Source: JAWVFM01 sp963771655
Lineage (GTDB): Bacteria; Actinomycetota; Thermoleophilia; Solirubrobacterales; 70-9
DNA length: 64,000 nt
NCBI GenBank assembly: GCA_963771655.1
Contig: CAVYUG010000009.1
Location: forward strand, 62,001 to 126,000
Reading direction: 5' to 3'
Below are positions 16,418 to 25,051 of the stretch, piece by piece (position 1 is the first letter of the stretch; every line of letters begins with the position of its first letter). A model generated the notes under the pieces. That model saw nothing but the letters and a program-made list of their open reading frames with translations. It ran no database searches and was not told where the DNA came from. Both the position numbers and the translations under genes were made by a program.

Positions 16418-17791
16418 ATGGGGAGCGCCGAGGCAGGAGCGGAGGCGCGCCGGTACGGGCGCAGCGCGACGCTGCTCTCGGCGGGGATCGGGATCGGCGG
16501 GGTCCTCACCTACCTCTTCTTCGCGCTCGCCTCGCACAACCTCTCGCGGGTCGAGTACGGGCAGATCGTCGTGCTCTGGTCGGCGGTGGTCATGACCGTC
16601 TCGATCATCGCCCGGCCCGTCGAGCAGCTCCTCTCGCGGACGGTGGCCGAGCGTGAGGAGCGCGGCCAGCCGATCGGTCGGGCGCTCCGCGTCGCCGCGC
16701 TCATCCAGTTCGGAATCGCGGTGACGATCGCGCTGGTGCTCCTCGCGCTGCGCAGTCCCATCGAAGACGAGCTCTTCGACGGCAACGCGACGCTCTACTG
16801 GGTCCTGCTGGTTGCAGTGGTCTGCTACGGCGCCAGCTACTACGCGCGCGGCTTCCTGGCCGGCACGAGGCGCTTCGGATTGCTGGCCGGCCTCATCCTC
16901 AACGAGGCGCTCGGGCGGTTCATCTTCGCGCTGGCGGTGGCCCTCGGCGTCGCGAGCGGACAGGAGGCCATCGCGCTCGGGATCGCGGCCTCCCCCCTGC
17001 TCAGCCTGATCGTCGTTCCGCTCGCCTTCGTCGGCCGCTCCCGCAGGGCCGGGCTCGACGAGCCGCCGCCGCGGGAAGAGCCGTCCGGCTCGGAGTTCAC
17101 CCTCGCGAGCGGCGGCGGCTTCGCCGCGGCCGTGTTCCTGGTGATGCTCTCGGAGCAGACGCTCTTGAACGGTGGGCCGCTGCTCGTGCGGGCCTCGGTT
17201 GGCGCGGCTGCGGCCGGTTACATCTTCAACGTGCTGATGGTCGCGCGCGCCCCCCTGCTCCTCTTCCAGGGGATCGCGACGAGCCTCCTTCCCCACCTCA
17301 CCCGCCTGCGATCGCGGGGCGAGGGCGGTGATGAGGCTTTCCGGCTGTCGATCCGCGGGACGATGACCGCCATCGCCGCCTTCTCGGCCGCGGTCTCGGT
17401 CGTGATGCTCGTCGCGGGCCCGGCGCTCATGCAGGTCGCCTTCGGCGCGAAGTTCTCCTACGACCGCTTCGGGCTCCTGTGCGTGAGCCTGGGGATGGGT
17501 CTCTACCTGGCGGCCACGACGCTCAACCAGGCCGCCGTGGCGCAGGGACAGGTGCGCCGCGCCGCCGCCCGCTGGGCCGTCTGCGCGATCGCCTTCCTCG
17601 CGTTCAACCTGCTGCCCGTCCTCACCGAGTTCCGCCGGGTCGAGGTGGGCTTCCTCGCCGCGGCGGCCGCGCTCTGCATCCTGCTCTACGCGCTCTACCG
17701 CAAGCCCCTCGCGCGTTCGTCGGACGCCGTCGCCCCGGGGTCGTCGGCGGAGCTCGAGGCCACCCTCGCGGCGGCCGAGGAGGTCGGCTAG
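16418..17791 (+). CDS. polysaccharide/lipid-linked oligosaccharide flippase-like membrane protein (MOP superfamily)
   Basis: A 457-residue protein with about 12-14 hydrophobic segments starting with LLSAGIGIGGVLTYLFFALA, and an internal ARAPLLLFQGIATSLLPHLT segment characteristic of Wzx/MATE-like flippases of the MOP superfamily. It would translocate a lipid-linked sugar or similar substrate across the cytoplasmic membrane. I chose the ATG at 16418 (MGSAEAGAEA); the frame extends to a TTG at 16346, but that would start within the palindromic operator. No glycosyltransferases or other polysaccharide genes are adjacent, so the substrate is unknown. There is no good Shine-Dalgarno sequence. Confidence 0.82.
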   Translation: MGSAEAGAEARRYGRSATLLSAGIGIGGVLTYLFFALASHNLSRVEYGQIVVLWSAVVMTVSIIARPVEQLLSRTVAEREERGQPIGRALRVAALIQFGIAVTIALVLLALRSPIEDELFDGNATLYWVLLVAVVCYGASYYARGFLAGTRRFGLLAGLILNEALGRFIFALAVALGVASGQEAIALGIAASPLLSLIVVPLAFVGRSRRAGLDEPPPREEPSGSEFTLASGGGFAAAVFLVMLSEQTLLNGGPLLVRASVGAAAAGYIFNVLMVARAPLLLFQGIATSLLPHLTRLRSRGEGGDEAFRLSIRGTMTAIAAFSAAVSVVMLVAGPALMQVAFGAKFSYDRFGLLCVSLGMGLYLAATTLNQAAVAQGQVRRAAARWAVCAIAFLAFNLLPVLTEFRRVEVGFLAAAAALCILLYALYRKPLARSSDAVAPGSSAELEATLAAAEEVG

Positions 17792-17812
17792 CCCGGGCTG
17801 GCCGAATCCTGT

Positions 17813-17863
17813 GCGGGCGCCTTCGGCGCCCTTACATGCGGCTTTCGGGGCTAAAGCCCCTCA
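17813..17863 (-). repeat. two-hairpin intergenic element, copy B (orphan, between convergent genes)
   Basis: Hairpin 1 is 17815-17831 with a 7-bp stem (minus strand GGGCGCC-GAA-GGCGCCC). The 15-nt spacer is 17832-17846 and hairpin 2 (17847-17860) is a perfect 6-bp stem in which GGGGCT pairs with AGCCCC, a compensatory change relative to copies A and D. The element begins 1-2 nt from the stop codon of the channel gene (17865), and there is no gene start on its other side. Confidence 0.85.
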
Positions 17864-17864
17864 C

Positions 17865-18893
17865 CTATTCACCTGATGGCCTTCCCGCGGCCGGCTCGAA
17901 CTCGGCCTCCAGGCGGTCCATCTCAGTGCTCGGGCCCATCGCAACGACGACGTCGCCGCCCGCCAACGCCGTAGCGCCGGGCGGAAGCGGTTGCAACGAG
18001 CCACCGGCCTGCCGCAGCGCGACGACGATGGCCGCGCCTCGGACGTCGTCGACCGAGCGCCCGTCACCGCGGCACCCCGGGGCGACCTCGATCTCCTCCA
18101 TCCGGTAGGCGGGCGCGACGTCGACAACGTCCACGACCTGAGGGGTGAGCGCGAGCCGCGCCATCTCCGAGCCGCTCGTCTTGTATGGGGAAATCACCCG
18201 GTCGGCGCCCGCGCGCCGCAGCTTGGACTCGGAGTCCTCGACGCTCGCCCGGGCGACGACGAGGATGTCGTCGCGGAGCTCGCGGGCTGTGAGCGTCGCA
18301 AAGATGTTCTCCGCGTCGGAGTCCATGCAGGCGACCAGCGACCGGGCCCGCATGATCCCGGCGGCGTGCAGGACGTCGTCGTCGGACGCCGACCCCTCGA
18401 TGAACGGGACACCACGCTCGTCGGCTATCGCCCGGCTGTCCGGATTGACGTCGATGACGACGAACCGCTGCCGCGCCTCGGCGAGGTCGCGGGCGATCTG
18501 CTGACCGACCCTTCCGAACCCGCAGATCAGGTGATGGTCCGTGAGCGACTCGATCATCCGCAGCGTTCTCCGGTTCCGGAGGAGGTCCCCGACGTGTCCG
18601 GCGACGAAGAACTCCGTGATCGTCACCAGCGCGTAGAAGAGCGTACCCACGCCGAGGATCACGAGCACGACCTTCAGCGCCCGCGCGCCGCCCTCGGTTG
18701 GATTCGGGATCGAGCCGACGGTGGCGATCGTGTCCAGAGTCCACTCGAACGCGAACGCGGGCGACACGCCCTCGATCAGGGCGAAGCCGATCGTGCCGGC
18801 CGCGAGGATGAGGGCGATCAGAGCGACGAGCAGCGCCATGCGCCGCAGGAAGAAGTCGAGCTCGCCCGAGCCGTCCGGGAGGCGTGGGCGCAC
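17865..18893 (-). CDS. potassium-channel-like protein with RCK/TrkA-N domain and atypical pore motif
   Basis: A 342-residue protein with two transmembrane segments (about 19-41 and 73-95) flanking a pore loop, followed by a TrkA-N/RCK nucleotide-binding domain starting at CGFGRVGQQIA (about 124-134) and a TrkA-C domain (about 255-335). This is the architecture of bacterial Kch/MthK-type K+ channels. The selectivity filter expected as TVGYGD reads TIATVGSIPNP (55-65), so Gly-Tyr-Gly is absent and K+ selectivity is in doubt. Gating by a nucleotide or ion at the RCK domain is likely from the family. It starts just upstream of rpe (10 nt between rpe stop and this start). Confidence 0.85.
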   Translation of the reverse strand: MRPRLPDGSGELDFFLRRMALLVALIALILAAGTIGFALIEGVSPAFAFEWTLDTIATVGSIPNPTEGGARALKVVLVILGVGTLFYALVTITEFFVAGHVGDLLRNRRTLRMIESLTDHHLICGFGRVGQQIARDLAEARQRFVVIDVNPDSRAIADERGVPFIEGSASDDDVLHAAGIMRARSLVACMDSDAENIFATLTARELRDDILVVARASVEDSESKLRRAGADRVISPYKTSGSEMARLALTPQVVDVVDVAPAYRMEEIEVAPGCRGDGRSVDDVRGAAIVVALRQAGGSLQPLPPGATALAGGDVVVAMGPSTEMDRLEAEFEPAAGRPSGE

Positions 18894-18903
18894 GGCCGCC
18901 TCG

Positions 18904-19581
18904 CTAGGCCGCGCCGGCCGCCTCGGCGATCCGGCGGTACGCGGCGGCCGGGTCGGCGTCGCCGAATATCGCCGAACCGGCGACGAAGAGGGTCGCCCCC
19001 GCTGCCGCCACGGTCCCGATGGTCTCGGCGTCGATCCCGCCGTCGACCTCGAGGAGCGGCTCGGGCGCCTCGGTGCGCAGACGGCGCAGCTTCTCGGGCG
19101 ACGACGCGATGAAGGCCTGGCCGCCCCAGCCCGGGTTGACGGTCATGCACAGCACCAGATCCGCCACCGCGGCGGCCGCGCTCACCGCGCCCGCCGGCGT
19201 GCCGGGGTTCACGGCGAGCCCCGCCATCGCTCGGTCGTCGCGGATCGCGGTCAGGGTTCGGTAGGCGTGCTCGTCGGCCTCGACGTGGATCGTCACGAGG
19301 TCGGCGCCTGCGGCGATGAACTCCGCAACCTGACGCTCCGGCCGCTCGATCATGAGGTGCGCCTCGACGGCGCCACCCGCGTCATGCACCAGGTCGGCGA
19401 TCGCGGCGACCGCGAGCGGGCCCATGGTGATCGGCGGGACGAAATGACCGTCCATCACGTCCACGTGGATCACTCGGGCGCCCGCCTGGAGGACCTCGCT
19501 CACCTGGGCGCCGAGCCGTGCGAAGTCGGCGGCAAGGATCGAGGGGGCAACGCGAGGGCTCTCGTACGCGGCGTGCGCCAT
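18904..19581 (-). CDS. rpe: ribulose-phosphate 3-epimerase
   Basis: A 225-residue TIM-barrel enzyme interconverting ribulose 5-phosphate and xylulose 5-phosphate in the pentose phosphate pathway. RVAPSILAADFARLG, IHVDVMDGHFVP (metal-binding Asp and His), EAHLMIERP and VNPGWGGQ are all canonical. The ATG at 19581 overlaps the TGA of the zinc-ribbon gene by one base, showing a coupled rsmB-zinc ribbon-rpe order. Confidence 0.96.
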   Translation of the reverse strand: MAHAAYESPRVAPSILAADFARLGAQVSEVLQAGARVIHVDVMDGHFVPPITMGPLAVAAIADLVHDAGGAVEAHLMIERPERQVAEFIAAGADLVTIHVEADEHAYRTLTAIRDDRAMAGLAVNPGTPAGAVSAAAAVADLVLCMTVNPGWGGQAFIASSPEKLRRLRTEAPEPLLEVDGGIDAETIGTVAAAGATLFVAGSAIFGDADPAAAYRRIAEAAGAA

Positions 19582-19811
19582 CAGATCGACCTCAGCATCG
19601 AGCTGCCGCAGTGCTGGCAACGCATGTCCTCGGTGGTGTCCATCCGCGCGATCGTCTGGTGCTCGCCGCAGCTCGGGCACTGCGACACGAGCTCGTAGCG
19701 CCGCAGGCAATAGACGCAGCGGTAGCGCCCCGGCAGCTGGGTCGGCCGGAGCCACGGCTCACCGCATCCCGGGCACGCCGGCCGGCGCAGATCCTGCTCG
19801 ACATCAGCCAT
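19581..19811 (-). CDS. small zinc-ribbon protein
   Basis: A 76-residue protein with four CxxC knuckles (Cys13/16, 32/35, 45/48, 65/68), predicted to form two zinc ribbons, with no other domain. The layout resembles the short 'zinc-ribbons' family exemplified by E. coli YfgJ, whose function is unknown. It overlaps the rsmB 3' end by 8 nt and ends in the rpe start codon, so it is part of the fmt-rsmB-rpe translational chain. Its conserved placement suggests a link to RNA or translation, but this is only inference. Confidence 0.82.
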   Translation of the reverse strand: MADVEQDLRRPACPGCGEPWLRPTQLPGRYRCVYCLRRYELVSQCPSCGEHQTIARMDTTEDMRCQHCGSSMLRSI

Positions 19812-21171
19812 CGGCGAGCCTCGAGAGCCTCGCGACGAAGAAGCCGCTGGTGCGGTCCCGGCCCGGAAGGGTCTGGAGGAACCGGGCGTCACCCGCCGCG
19901 GCAAGCGGCGGGAACGAGGCCCCGAGGTCGTCCACCGCCAGCGAGGGCGCGGCCGCGAGGGCAGCGCCCACCACCGCCTCGTTCTCGGCGCTCGAAATCG
20001 TGCACGTCGAGTAGACGATCGCACCGCCCGGCCGCACCGCCGCCGCGGCGCGCTCCAGGATCCGCCGAGCGCCCGCGGCCAGGCGCTCGATCCCCTCGGG
20101 CGACTTTCGCCATCTGGCGTCGGGGCGTGCAGCGAGCGTTCCAAGGTCGGAACAGGGCGGATCCACGAGGACGCGATCGTAGCCCTCGCCGGTGTCGGCT
20201 CGGGCCGCGTCGTCACGCACCACCCGCACGCGGTCGGCGCCGAGGTGTCCGGCGAGCGCCCGGATCTGGCCCGCGCGCCCCTCGTCGAGCTCGACGGCGA
20301 CCACCTCGCCTGCACCTCCGAGCTTCGCGGCGATGGCGGTGGTCTTGATCCCGGGTCCGGCGCAGAGGTCGAGCACGCGCTCGCCCGGCCTCGGGTCGAG
20401 GACCTCGACGACCGCCTGCGAGGCACGCGATTGCGCGACGGCATCACCGGCCTCGAGCGCCGCCAGCGCCTCATCCGGTAGCGGCCCCTCGACGACGAGG
20501 GCGAGATCCGGGGCCAGGGGCGGCGGGCCCTTCGCCGCGTGCACGCCCTCGGCGGCGCGAAGCCGGTCGCCGATCGCTCGCGCATCCGGGCGCAGGCCGT
20601 TGACGCGAAGCGCCGTCTCGGCGGGCTCGTTCACGGAGCGCAGCATCGACCTCGCGCCCTCCGCGCCGAGCTCGCGCCACCACATCTCGGCGAGCCACGC
20701 CGGAACGGAGTGGGCGATCGCCGCCCCCTGCGGCGTCGAGTCGTCGAGCGAGGCAAGGAGCTCGCCCCGCTCGCGGGCGGCGCGGCGCAGAACGGCGTTC
20801 ACGAGCGGCGCGCCGCGCGCGGCCCCCGCTGTCTTGGCGAGCTCCACCGCCTGGTCGACTGCCGCGTGGTCGGGTGTGGCATCGGCGAACAGCAGCTCGT
20901 AGAGGCCCAGGAGGAGGGCCGCCCGCAGCGGGGGGTCGAGGTCCGAAGGCGGCCTCGAGGCGAGGCGCCCGACGATCCAGTCCGCCGTCCCCGCGCGCTG
21001 GATCGCGCCGTAGGCGAGGCGCTGCGCCTGAGCGCGATCGCGGCGATCGAGGCCGGCACGAGTCGCCTCGGCGGGCAGCGCCCGATCGGCGAAGGCGCCG
21101 CCCTCGAGCGAGCGCCGAACGACCCGGAACGCGACGCGCCGGGACTCCGTCACGCCCGGGCGGTCGCTCAC
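19804..21171 (-). CDS. rsmB: 16S rRNA (cytosine(967)-C(5))-methyltransferase
   Basis: A 455-residue m5C methyltransferase. The N-terminal NusB-like RNA-binding domain (about 1-140) is followed by the Rossmann domain with SAM motif VLDLCAGPGIKTT, the DPPCSDLGT motif and the second catalytic cysteine in YSTCTI. The GTG at 21171 overlaps the fmt TGA (GTGA), which sets the start; the longer open frame upstream is antisense-like noise over fmt. The def-fmt-rsmB order is very common in bacteria. Confidence 0.94.
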   Translation of the reverse strand: MSDRPGVTESRRVAFRVVRRSLEGGAFADRALPAEATRAGLDRRDRAQAQRLAYGAIQRAGTADWIVGRLASRPPSDLDPPLRAALLLGLYELLFADATPDHAAVDQAVELAKTAGAARGAPLVNAVLRRAARERGELLASLDDSTPQGAAIAHSVPAWLAEMWWRELGAEGARSMLRSVNEPAETALRVNGLRPDARAIGDRLRAAEGVHAAKGPPPLAPDLALVVEGPLPDEALAALEAGDAVAQSRASQAVVEVLDPRPGERVLDLCAGPGIKTTAIAAKLGGAGEVVAVELDEGRAGQIRALAGHLGADRVRVVRDDAARADTGEGYDRVLVDPPCSDLGTLAARPDARWRKSPEGIERLAAGARRILERAAAAVRPGGAIVYSTCTISSAENEAVVGAALAAAPSLAVDDLGASFPPLAAAGDARFLQTLPGRDRTSGFFVARLSRLADG

Positions 21172-22091
21172 GGCGCGGCGGGGACCGGTCGCGGCGGCGG
21201 GTGGCCGCGCAGGTACTCCTCGCTCAGCATCGCGCGTCCCCCCGGCGGCTTCACCTCCATGAGCTCCAGCACTCCGTCCGCGCACCCCAGGAGCAGCCGG
21301 CCCTCGACACCGGCCACCTCTCCGGCGGAGACGTCGCCGTCGAGCGCCCTCGCCCGCTCGACTCCGAGCCGCTCCCCTCCCTCGAGCGCGAGGTAGGAGC
21401 CGATGTGCGGGTGAAGCGCCCGGACGGTTCGCTCGAGCTCGATTGCAGGACGCCTCGCGTCGAGATGCCGCTCGGCCGGGTCGATCTTGGCCGCGTAGGT
21501 CGCGGCGGCATCGTCCTGCTGGGTGAGGCGCAGGCCTCCCGCCGCGCGCGCTTCGAGCGCCTCGATTGCGAGGGGCCCCGACCGGCGGATGAGGCGGCCG
21601 GCGAGCCTCCCGTAGTCGTCGTCGGGCTCGATCGCGACCGGCTCGGCCAGCGCCACGGGCCCCGAGTCGAGGCCCGCCTCCACCAGCGCGATCGAGACTC
21701 CGGTGCGGCTGTCGCCGGCCATGATCGCCCGCTCGATCGGGGCGGCGCCGCGCCACCGTGGAAGCAGCGAGGGGTGGACGTTCAGCATCTCGAGCTGGCT
21801 GAGCAGCGGCTCGCGGATGAGCTGGCCGAAGGCGCAGACGACCCCGATCTCGGCGCCGGAGGCCGCGATCGCGGCGCGCGAGCCCTCGAGGTTGACGCTC
21901 TCCGTCTGGTGGAGCTCGATGCCGAGCTCAAGGGCGGCGGCTGCGGCTGGGGGCTTGGCGAGGCGTCGCCCACGGCCACGAGGGCGATCCGGAGGAGCGA
22001 CCACCAGCGCCGGGCGATGCTCCGGGGAGGCGGCCAGGTCCTCGAGCACGGCGACCGCGAACGCGGTCGTCCCCAGGAAGGCGAGCCTCAC
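21168..22091 (-). CDS. fmt: methionyl-tRNA formyltransferase
   Basis: A 307-residue enzyme that formylates initiator Met-tRNA using 10-formyltetrahydrofolate. The N-terminal domain includes the formyl-transfer signature SLLPRWRGAAPIERAI, with the catalytic Asn/His/Asp context in LNVHPSLLP and GDSRTGVSI. The C-terminal OB-like tRNA-binding domain follows. It overlaps def by 4 nt and rsmB by 4 nt, so initiation-tRNA formylation and later deformylation are expressed together. Confidence 0.95.
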   Translation of the reverse strand: MRLAFLGTTAFAVAVLEDLAASPEHRPALVVAPPDRPRGRGRRLAKPPAAAAALELGIELHQTESVNLEGSRAAIAASGAEIGVVCAFGQLIREPLLSQLEMLNVHPSLLPRWRGAAPIERAIMAGDSRTGVSIALVEAGLDSGPVALAEPVAIEPDDDYGRLAGRLIRRSGPLAIEALEARAAGGLRLTQQDDAAATYAAKIDPAERHLDARRPAIELERTVRALHPHIGSYLALEGGERLGVERARALDGDVSAGEVAGVEGRLLLGCADGVLELMEVKPPGGRAMLSEEYLRGHPPPRPVPAAP

Positions 22092-22726
22092 CCGTCGCCG
22101 TCGCTCGAGGATCCCTCCTCGTCGCGGGGGGGCGCGTAGCTCGTGCCCTCTCGCAGCGCGCGGAGCGCCGCCTTGCGCTGGTCGCGGCTCGTGCGGTCGA
22201 GGATCAGCACGCCGTCGAGATGGTCGACCTCATGCTGGAGCACTCGCGCCTCGAGGCCGGATGCCTCGAGGAGCATCGGCTCGCCGTGCAGGTCGAGGCC
22301 CCGGACCCTCGCATGCAGAGGCCGCTCGACGTCGACCGCGACCCCGGGGAGGCTCAGGCAACCCTCCTCGGCGACGACCAGATCACGTGAGAGCCACTCG
22401 ATCTCGGGATTCACGAGGGCCCTCGGAGTCGCCTCCGCACCGGCCTGGAAGACGAGCAGGCGACGCATGATGCCGAGCTGGGTCGCCGCGAGACCGACGC
22501 CGATCGCGTCGCTCATGATCGCGGTCATCCTGCGCGCCTCCGCTGCGAGGTCCTCGTCGAACTCGGCCACCTCCGTCGCACGGGAGCGGAGCGCCGGGTC
22601 ACCAAACGACCTGACCTCGGCGAGCGCCGAGGCGCGCCGCGCCCGCTGCTCCTCGCTCAGCTCTCCTCGACCCGGCGCGGCGCCGTTCTCGGCCCGCTCC
22701 GTCGTCTCGGTCGTCTCCTCGCTCAC
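22088..22726 (-). CDS. def: peptide deformylase
   Basis: A 212-residue enzyme that removes the formyl group from new proteins. Motif 1 is GVGLAATQLG (76-85), motif 2 EGCLSLPG with metal ligand Cys123, and motif 3 HEVDHLDG with His165, catalytic Glu166 and His169. A Glu/Ala-rich N-terminal extension of about 30 residues precedes the catalytic domain. Starts 21 nt after the priA stop and overlaps fmt downstream. Confidence 0.95.
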   Translation of the reverse strand: MSEETTETTERAENGAAPGRGELSEEQRARRASALAEVRSFGDPALRSRATEVAEFDEDLAAEARRMTAIMSDAIGVGLAATQLGIMRRLLVFQAGAEATPRALVNPEIEWLSRDLVVAEEGCLSLPGVAVDVERPLHARVRGLDLHGEPMLLEASGLEARVLQHEVDHLDGVLILDRTSRDQRKAALRALREGTSYAPPRDEEGSSSDGDG

Positions 22727-22747
22727 GCCCTCAAGTCTAAGAGGCTC

Positions 22748-24937
22748 TCACTGCGGATCCAGGTCCACGGACAGCGTCGCATCGCGAAGCACGCGGCCCG
22801 CCGCCGCCGCCTCGAGCGGGTCGCGGATCGCGTCGGCGAGGGCGGCCCTGCTCGGGCCCTTGAGCAGCAGCCGGCGGCGGTGGCGGCCGCGCAGGCGCCA
22901 GCTCGGCGCCGGGCCCAGGAGCTCGACGCCCGCCGGGAGCTCGGCCTCGAGCGCGCGCTGAAGCTCTCGCGCGACCGCCTCGACGCGCCGGGGATCGGTG
23001 GACGCGAGCTCGATCCGCGCGAGGCTCGCAAACGGCGGATAGCGAAGGTCGCGACGTCTCGCGATTTCGGTGTCGAGGAATCCGGCCGTGTCGTGCCCGG
23101 CGGCGTAGGCGATCGGACGCGCCGCCGGGGCGAGGGTCTGCACGAGCACCAGCCCGCCGCGCTCGCCCCGACCCGTGCGGCCGGCGAGCTGCTCGAGGAG
23201 GGCGAAGGTGCGCTCCTCGGCGCGGAAGTCCGGAAAGCGAAGCGCGGCATCCGCGTCGATGACGACTCCGAGCGTCACGTCGGGGAAGTCATGGCCCTTC
23301 GCCACCATCTGGGTGCCCACGAGCACGGCCGACTCCGCCTCGTCGAAGCGCCGGAGGATCTCGACGTGCGCGCCGCGCCGATCCGTCGCGTCGGAGTCCA
23401 GCCTCAGCACGGGCACCGACCCGGCGGCGCGTGCCACCTCCTCCGCGATTCGCTCGCTCCCCGCTCCCACCTCCGCGACGGCCACCGAGCCGCAGTCCGG
23501 GCAATCGCCTGGCGCGGGTTCAGCGTGTCCACAGTGGTGGCAGCGGAGGGCTCCAGCGGCCCGGTGAAGCACGAGCGACACGTCGCAGTTGGGACATCGC
23601 CATGCGCGGCCACACTCGCGGCACGCGAGGTGGGGCGCAAACCCTCGCCGGTTGACGAGCACGATCGCCTTCCCGCCATCGCGCTCGAGGCGTGCGAGGG
23701 CGCCAACCGTGCGCTCGTGAAGCGGGCCCTCGCCGCCGGGTCGCCCGCGCATGTCGAGAACGTCCACCGCCGGCATCGCGCCGCCGGTCGCGCGCGCCGG
23801 CAGCTCGATCCTCTCGAGGCCCAGCCAGCTCTCGGGTCGCGGCGTCGCGCTCCCGGCGATGAGGGCCGCGCCCGCCTGCGCCGCCCGATGCCGGGCCACC
23901 TCCCGCGCGTCGTAACGCGGGTCGCCCTCTTGCTTGTAGGAGGCCTCGTGCTCCTCGTCGATGACGACGAGCCCGAGGTCACTCACGGGGGCGAAGATCG
24001 CCGAGCGCGGCCCAACGCAGATCCGCGCCACGCCCGATGCGAGCCGGCGCCACTCGTCGAACCGCTCGCCGGCCCCGAGCCCGGAGTGCAGCACGGCGAC
24101 CGTCTCGCCCAATCGCGCGTGAAAGCGGTGGAGCGTTTGCGGAGTGAGCGCGATCTCGGGCACGAGGACGATCGCCGAGCGCCCGCGAGCGAGAGCCGCC
24201 TCGGCGGCGGCGAGATAGACCTCGGTCTTGCCGGAACCGGTGACGCCGCAGAGGAGGAGCTCGCGCGGCTCCGCGCCATCGATGGCGGCGATGGCTCGCC
24301 GCGTCGCCCCGGCCTGAGCTGCATTCAAATCGACCCGCGTCGGCGGCGCGCCGACGGCAGCACCGGCCGGCCGCCGCCGGCGCTCCTCGTCGACGAGCTC
24401 GACGAGGCCACGGCGTCCGAGCCGCGCCAGGACGTCCGCGCCCGCGCCCGCCGCAGCGAGCTCGCGCGCGGAGGCGCGGTTCGCCGGCGCGTCAGCGAGG
24501 AGCGAGAGTGCGCCACGCTGCCGGGCGCCCAAGCGCTCCGCGTCGCGGAGCGCGGCCCGCCCCGCGCCCGTCAGCCGCGCCCAGCGCTCGCGCGCCGGCT
24601 TCGGCTGCCGGCCCCTCGAGCTCGTGCCCGGCGGCAGGACCAAGCCGAGCCCGCGAGCCGGCGTGGAGCAGTACTCGCGCCCCACCCAGAGGCCCAGGCG
24701 CACCAGCTCCGGCGACGCGCCTGCCTCGAGCGCCGCGATCGGCTCCGCGAGGCGCTCCGGCGGCAGCTCGCTTCGCTCCGCGAGGTCGACGACCACGCCG
24801 AGCACTCGGCGGCGGCCGAACGGAACCTCGAGCACCGAGCCGACGCGGACCGAATCAAGCTCGGCCGGCAGGCGGTAATCGAACGGCCCGCGAAGCGCGC
24901 GAGCCGTCGTCAGGGGCTCGACCCTGGCGATGGACAT
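22748..24937 (-). CDS. priA: primosomal protein N' (replication restart helicase)
   Basis: A 729-residue 3'-5' helicase that reloads the replisome at collapsed forks. The N-terminal 3'-DNA-binding domain opens with FDYRLP, Walker A is GVTGSGKTEVYL, the DEEH box is in VVIDEEHEASYKQ, and a cysteine cluster (CRECGRAWRCPNC, CHHCGHAEPAPGDCPDCG) forms the zinc-binding strand-separation region. All helicase motifs appear intact, whereas many actinobacterial PriA proteins are reported to have degenerate ATPase motifs; this one looks catalytically competent. The start at 24937 lies 7 nt from the stem of element copy C. Confidence 0.95.
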   Translation of the reverse strand: MSIARVEPLTTARALRGPFDYRLPAELDSVRVGSVLEVPFGRRRVLGVVVDLAERSELPPERLAEPIAALEAGASPELVRLGLWVGREYCSTPARGLGLVLPPGTSSRGRQPKPARERWARLTGAGRAALRDAERLGARQRGALSLLADAPANRASARELAAAGAGADVLARLGRRGLVELVDEERRRRPAGAAVGAPPTRVDLNAAQAGATRRAIAAIDGAEPRELLLCGVTGSGKTEVYLAAAEAALARGRSAIVLVPEIALTPQTLHRFHARLGETVAVLHSGLGAGERFDEWRRLASGVARICVGPRSAIFAPVSDLGLVVIDEEHEASYKQEGDPRYDAREVARHRAAQAGAALIAGSATPRPESWLGLERIELPARATGGAMPAVDVLDMRGRPGGEGPLHERTVGALARLERDGGKAIVLVNRRGFAPHLACRECGRAWRCPNCDVSLVLHRAAGALRCHHCGHAEPAPGDCPDCGSVAVAEVGAGSERIAEEVARAAGSVPVLRLDSDATDRRGAHVEILRRFDEAESAVLVGTQMVAKGHDFPDVTLGVVIDADAALRFPDFRAEERTFALLEQLAGRTGRGERGGLVLVQTLAPAARPIAYAAGHDTAGFLDTEIARRRDLRYPPFASLARIELASTDPRRVEAVARELQRALEAELPAGVELLGPAPSWRLRGRHRRRLLLKGPSRAALADAIRDPLEAAAAGRVLRDATLSVDLDPQ

Positions 24938-24942
24938 ATCTC

Positions 24943-24993
24943 GCGGACGCCTACGGCGTCCTTACACGCTTCCTTCGGAGGCAAAGCTCCTCA
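24943..24993 (-). repeat. two-hairpin intergenic element, copy C (upstream of priA)
   Basis: Hairpin 1 is 24945-24961 with a 7-bp stem (minus strand GGACGCC-GTA-GGCGTCC); its loop GTA still fits a C(GNA)G triloop. The 15-nt spacer is 24962-24976. Hairpin 2 (24977-24990) is imperfect in this copy, with four outer pairs plus one inner pair around a bulged G. The priA ATG is 7 nt beyond hairpin 1. Confidence 0.82.
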
Positions 24994-25051
24994 TCAACAC
25001 ACCTCGAACCTACGGTCCGAGCCGGACGGTTGCGCTGGGAGTGGCGGGGAT

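Noticed and set aside
22880..25051. Giant open frame continuing upstream of the PH-domain gene
   Set aside because: It is antisense to priA and has no domain; the real start at 25052 gives the normal family length.
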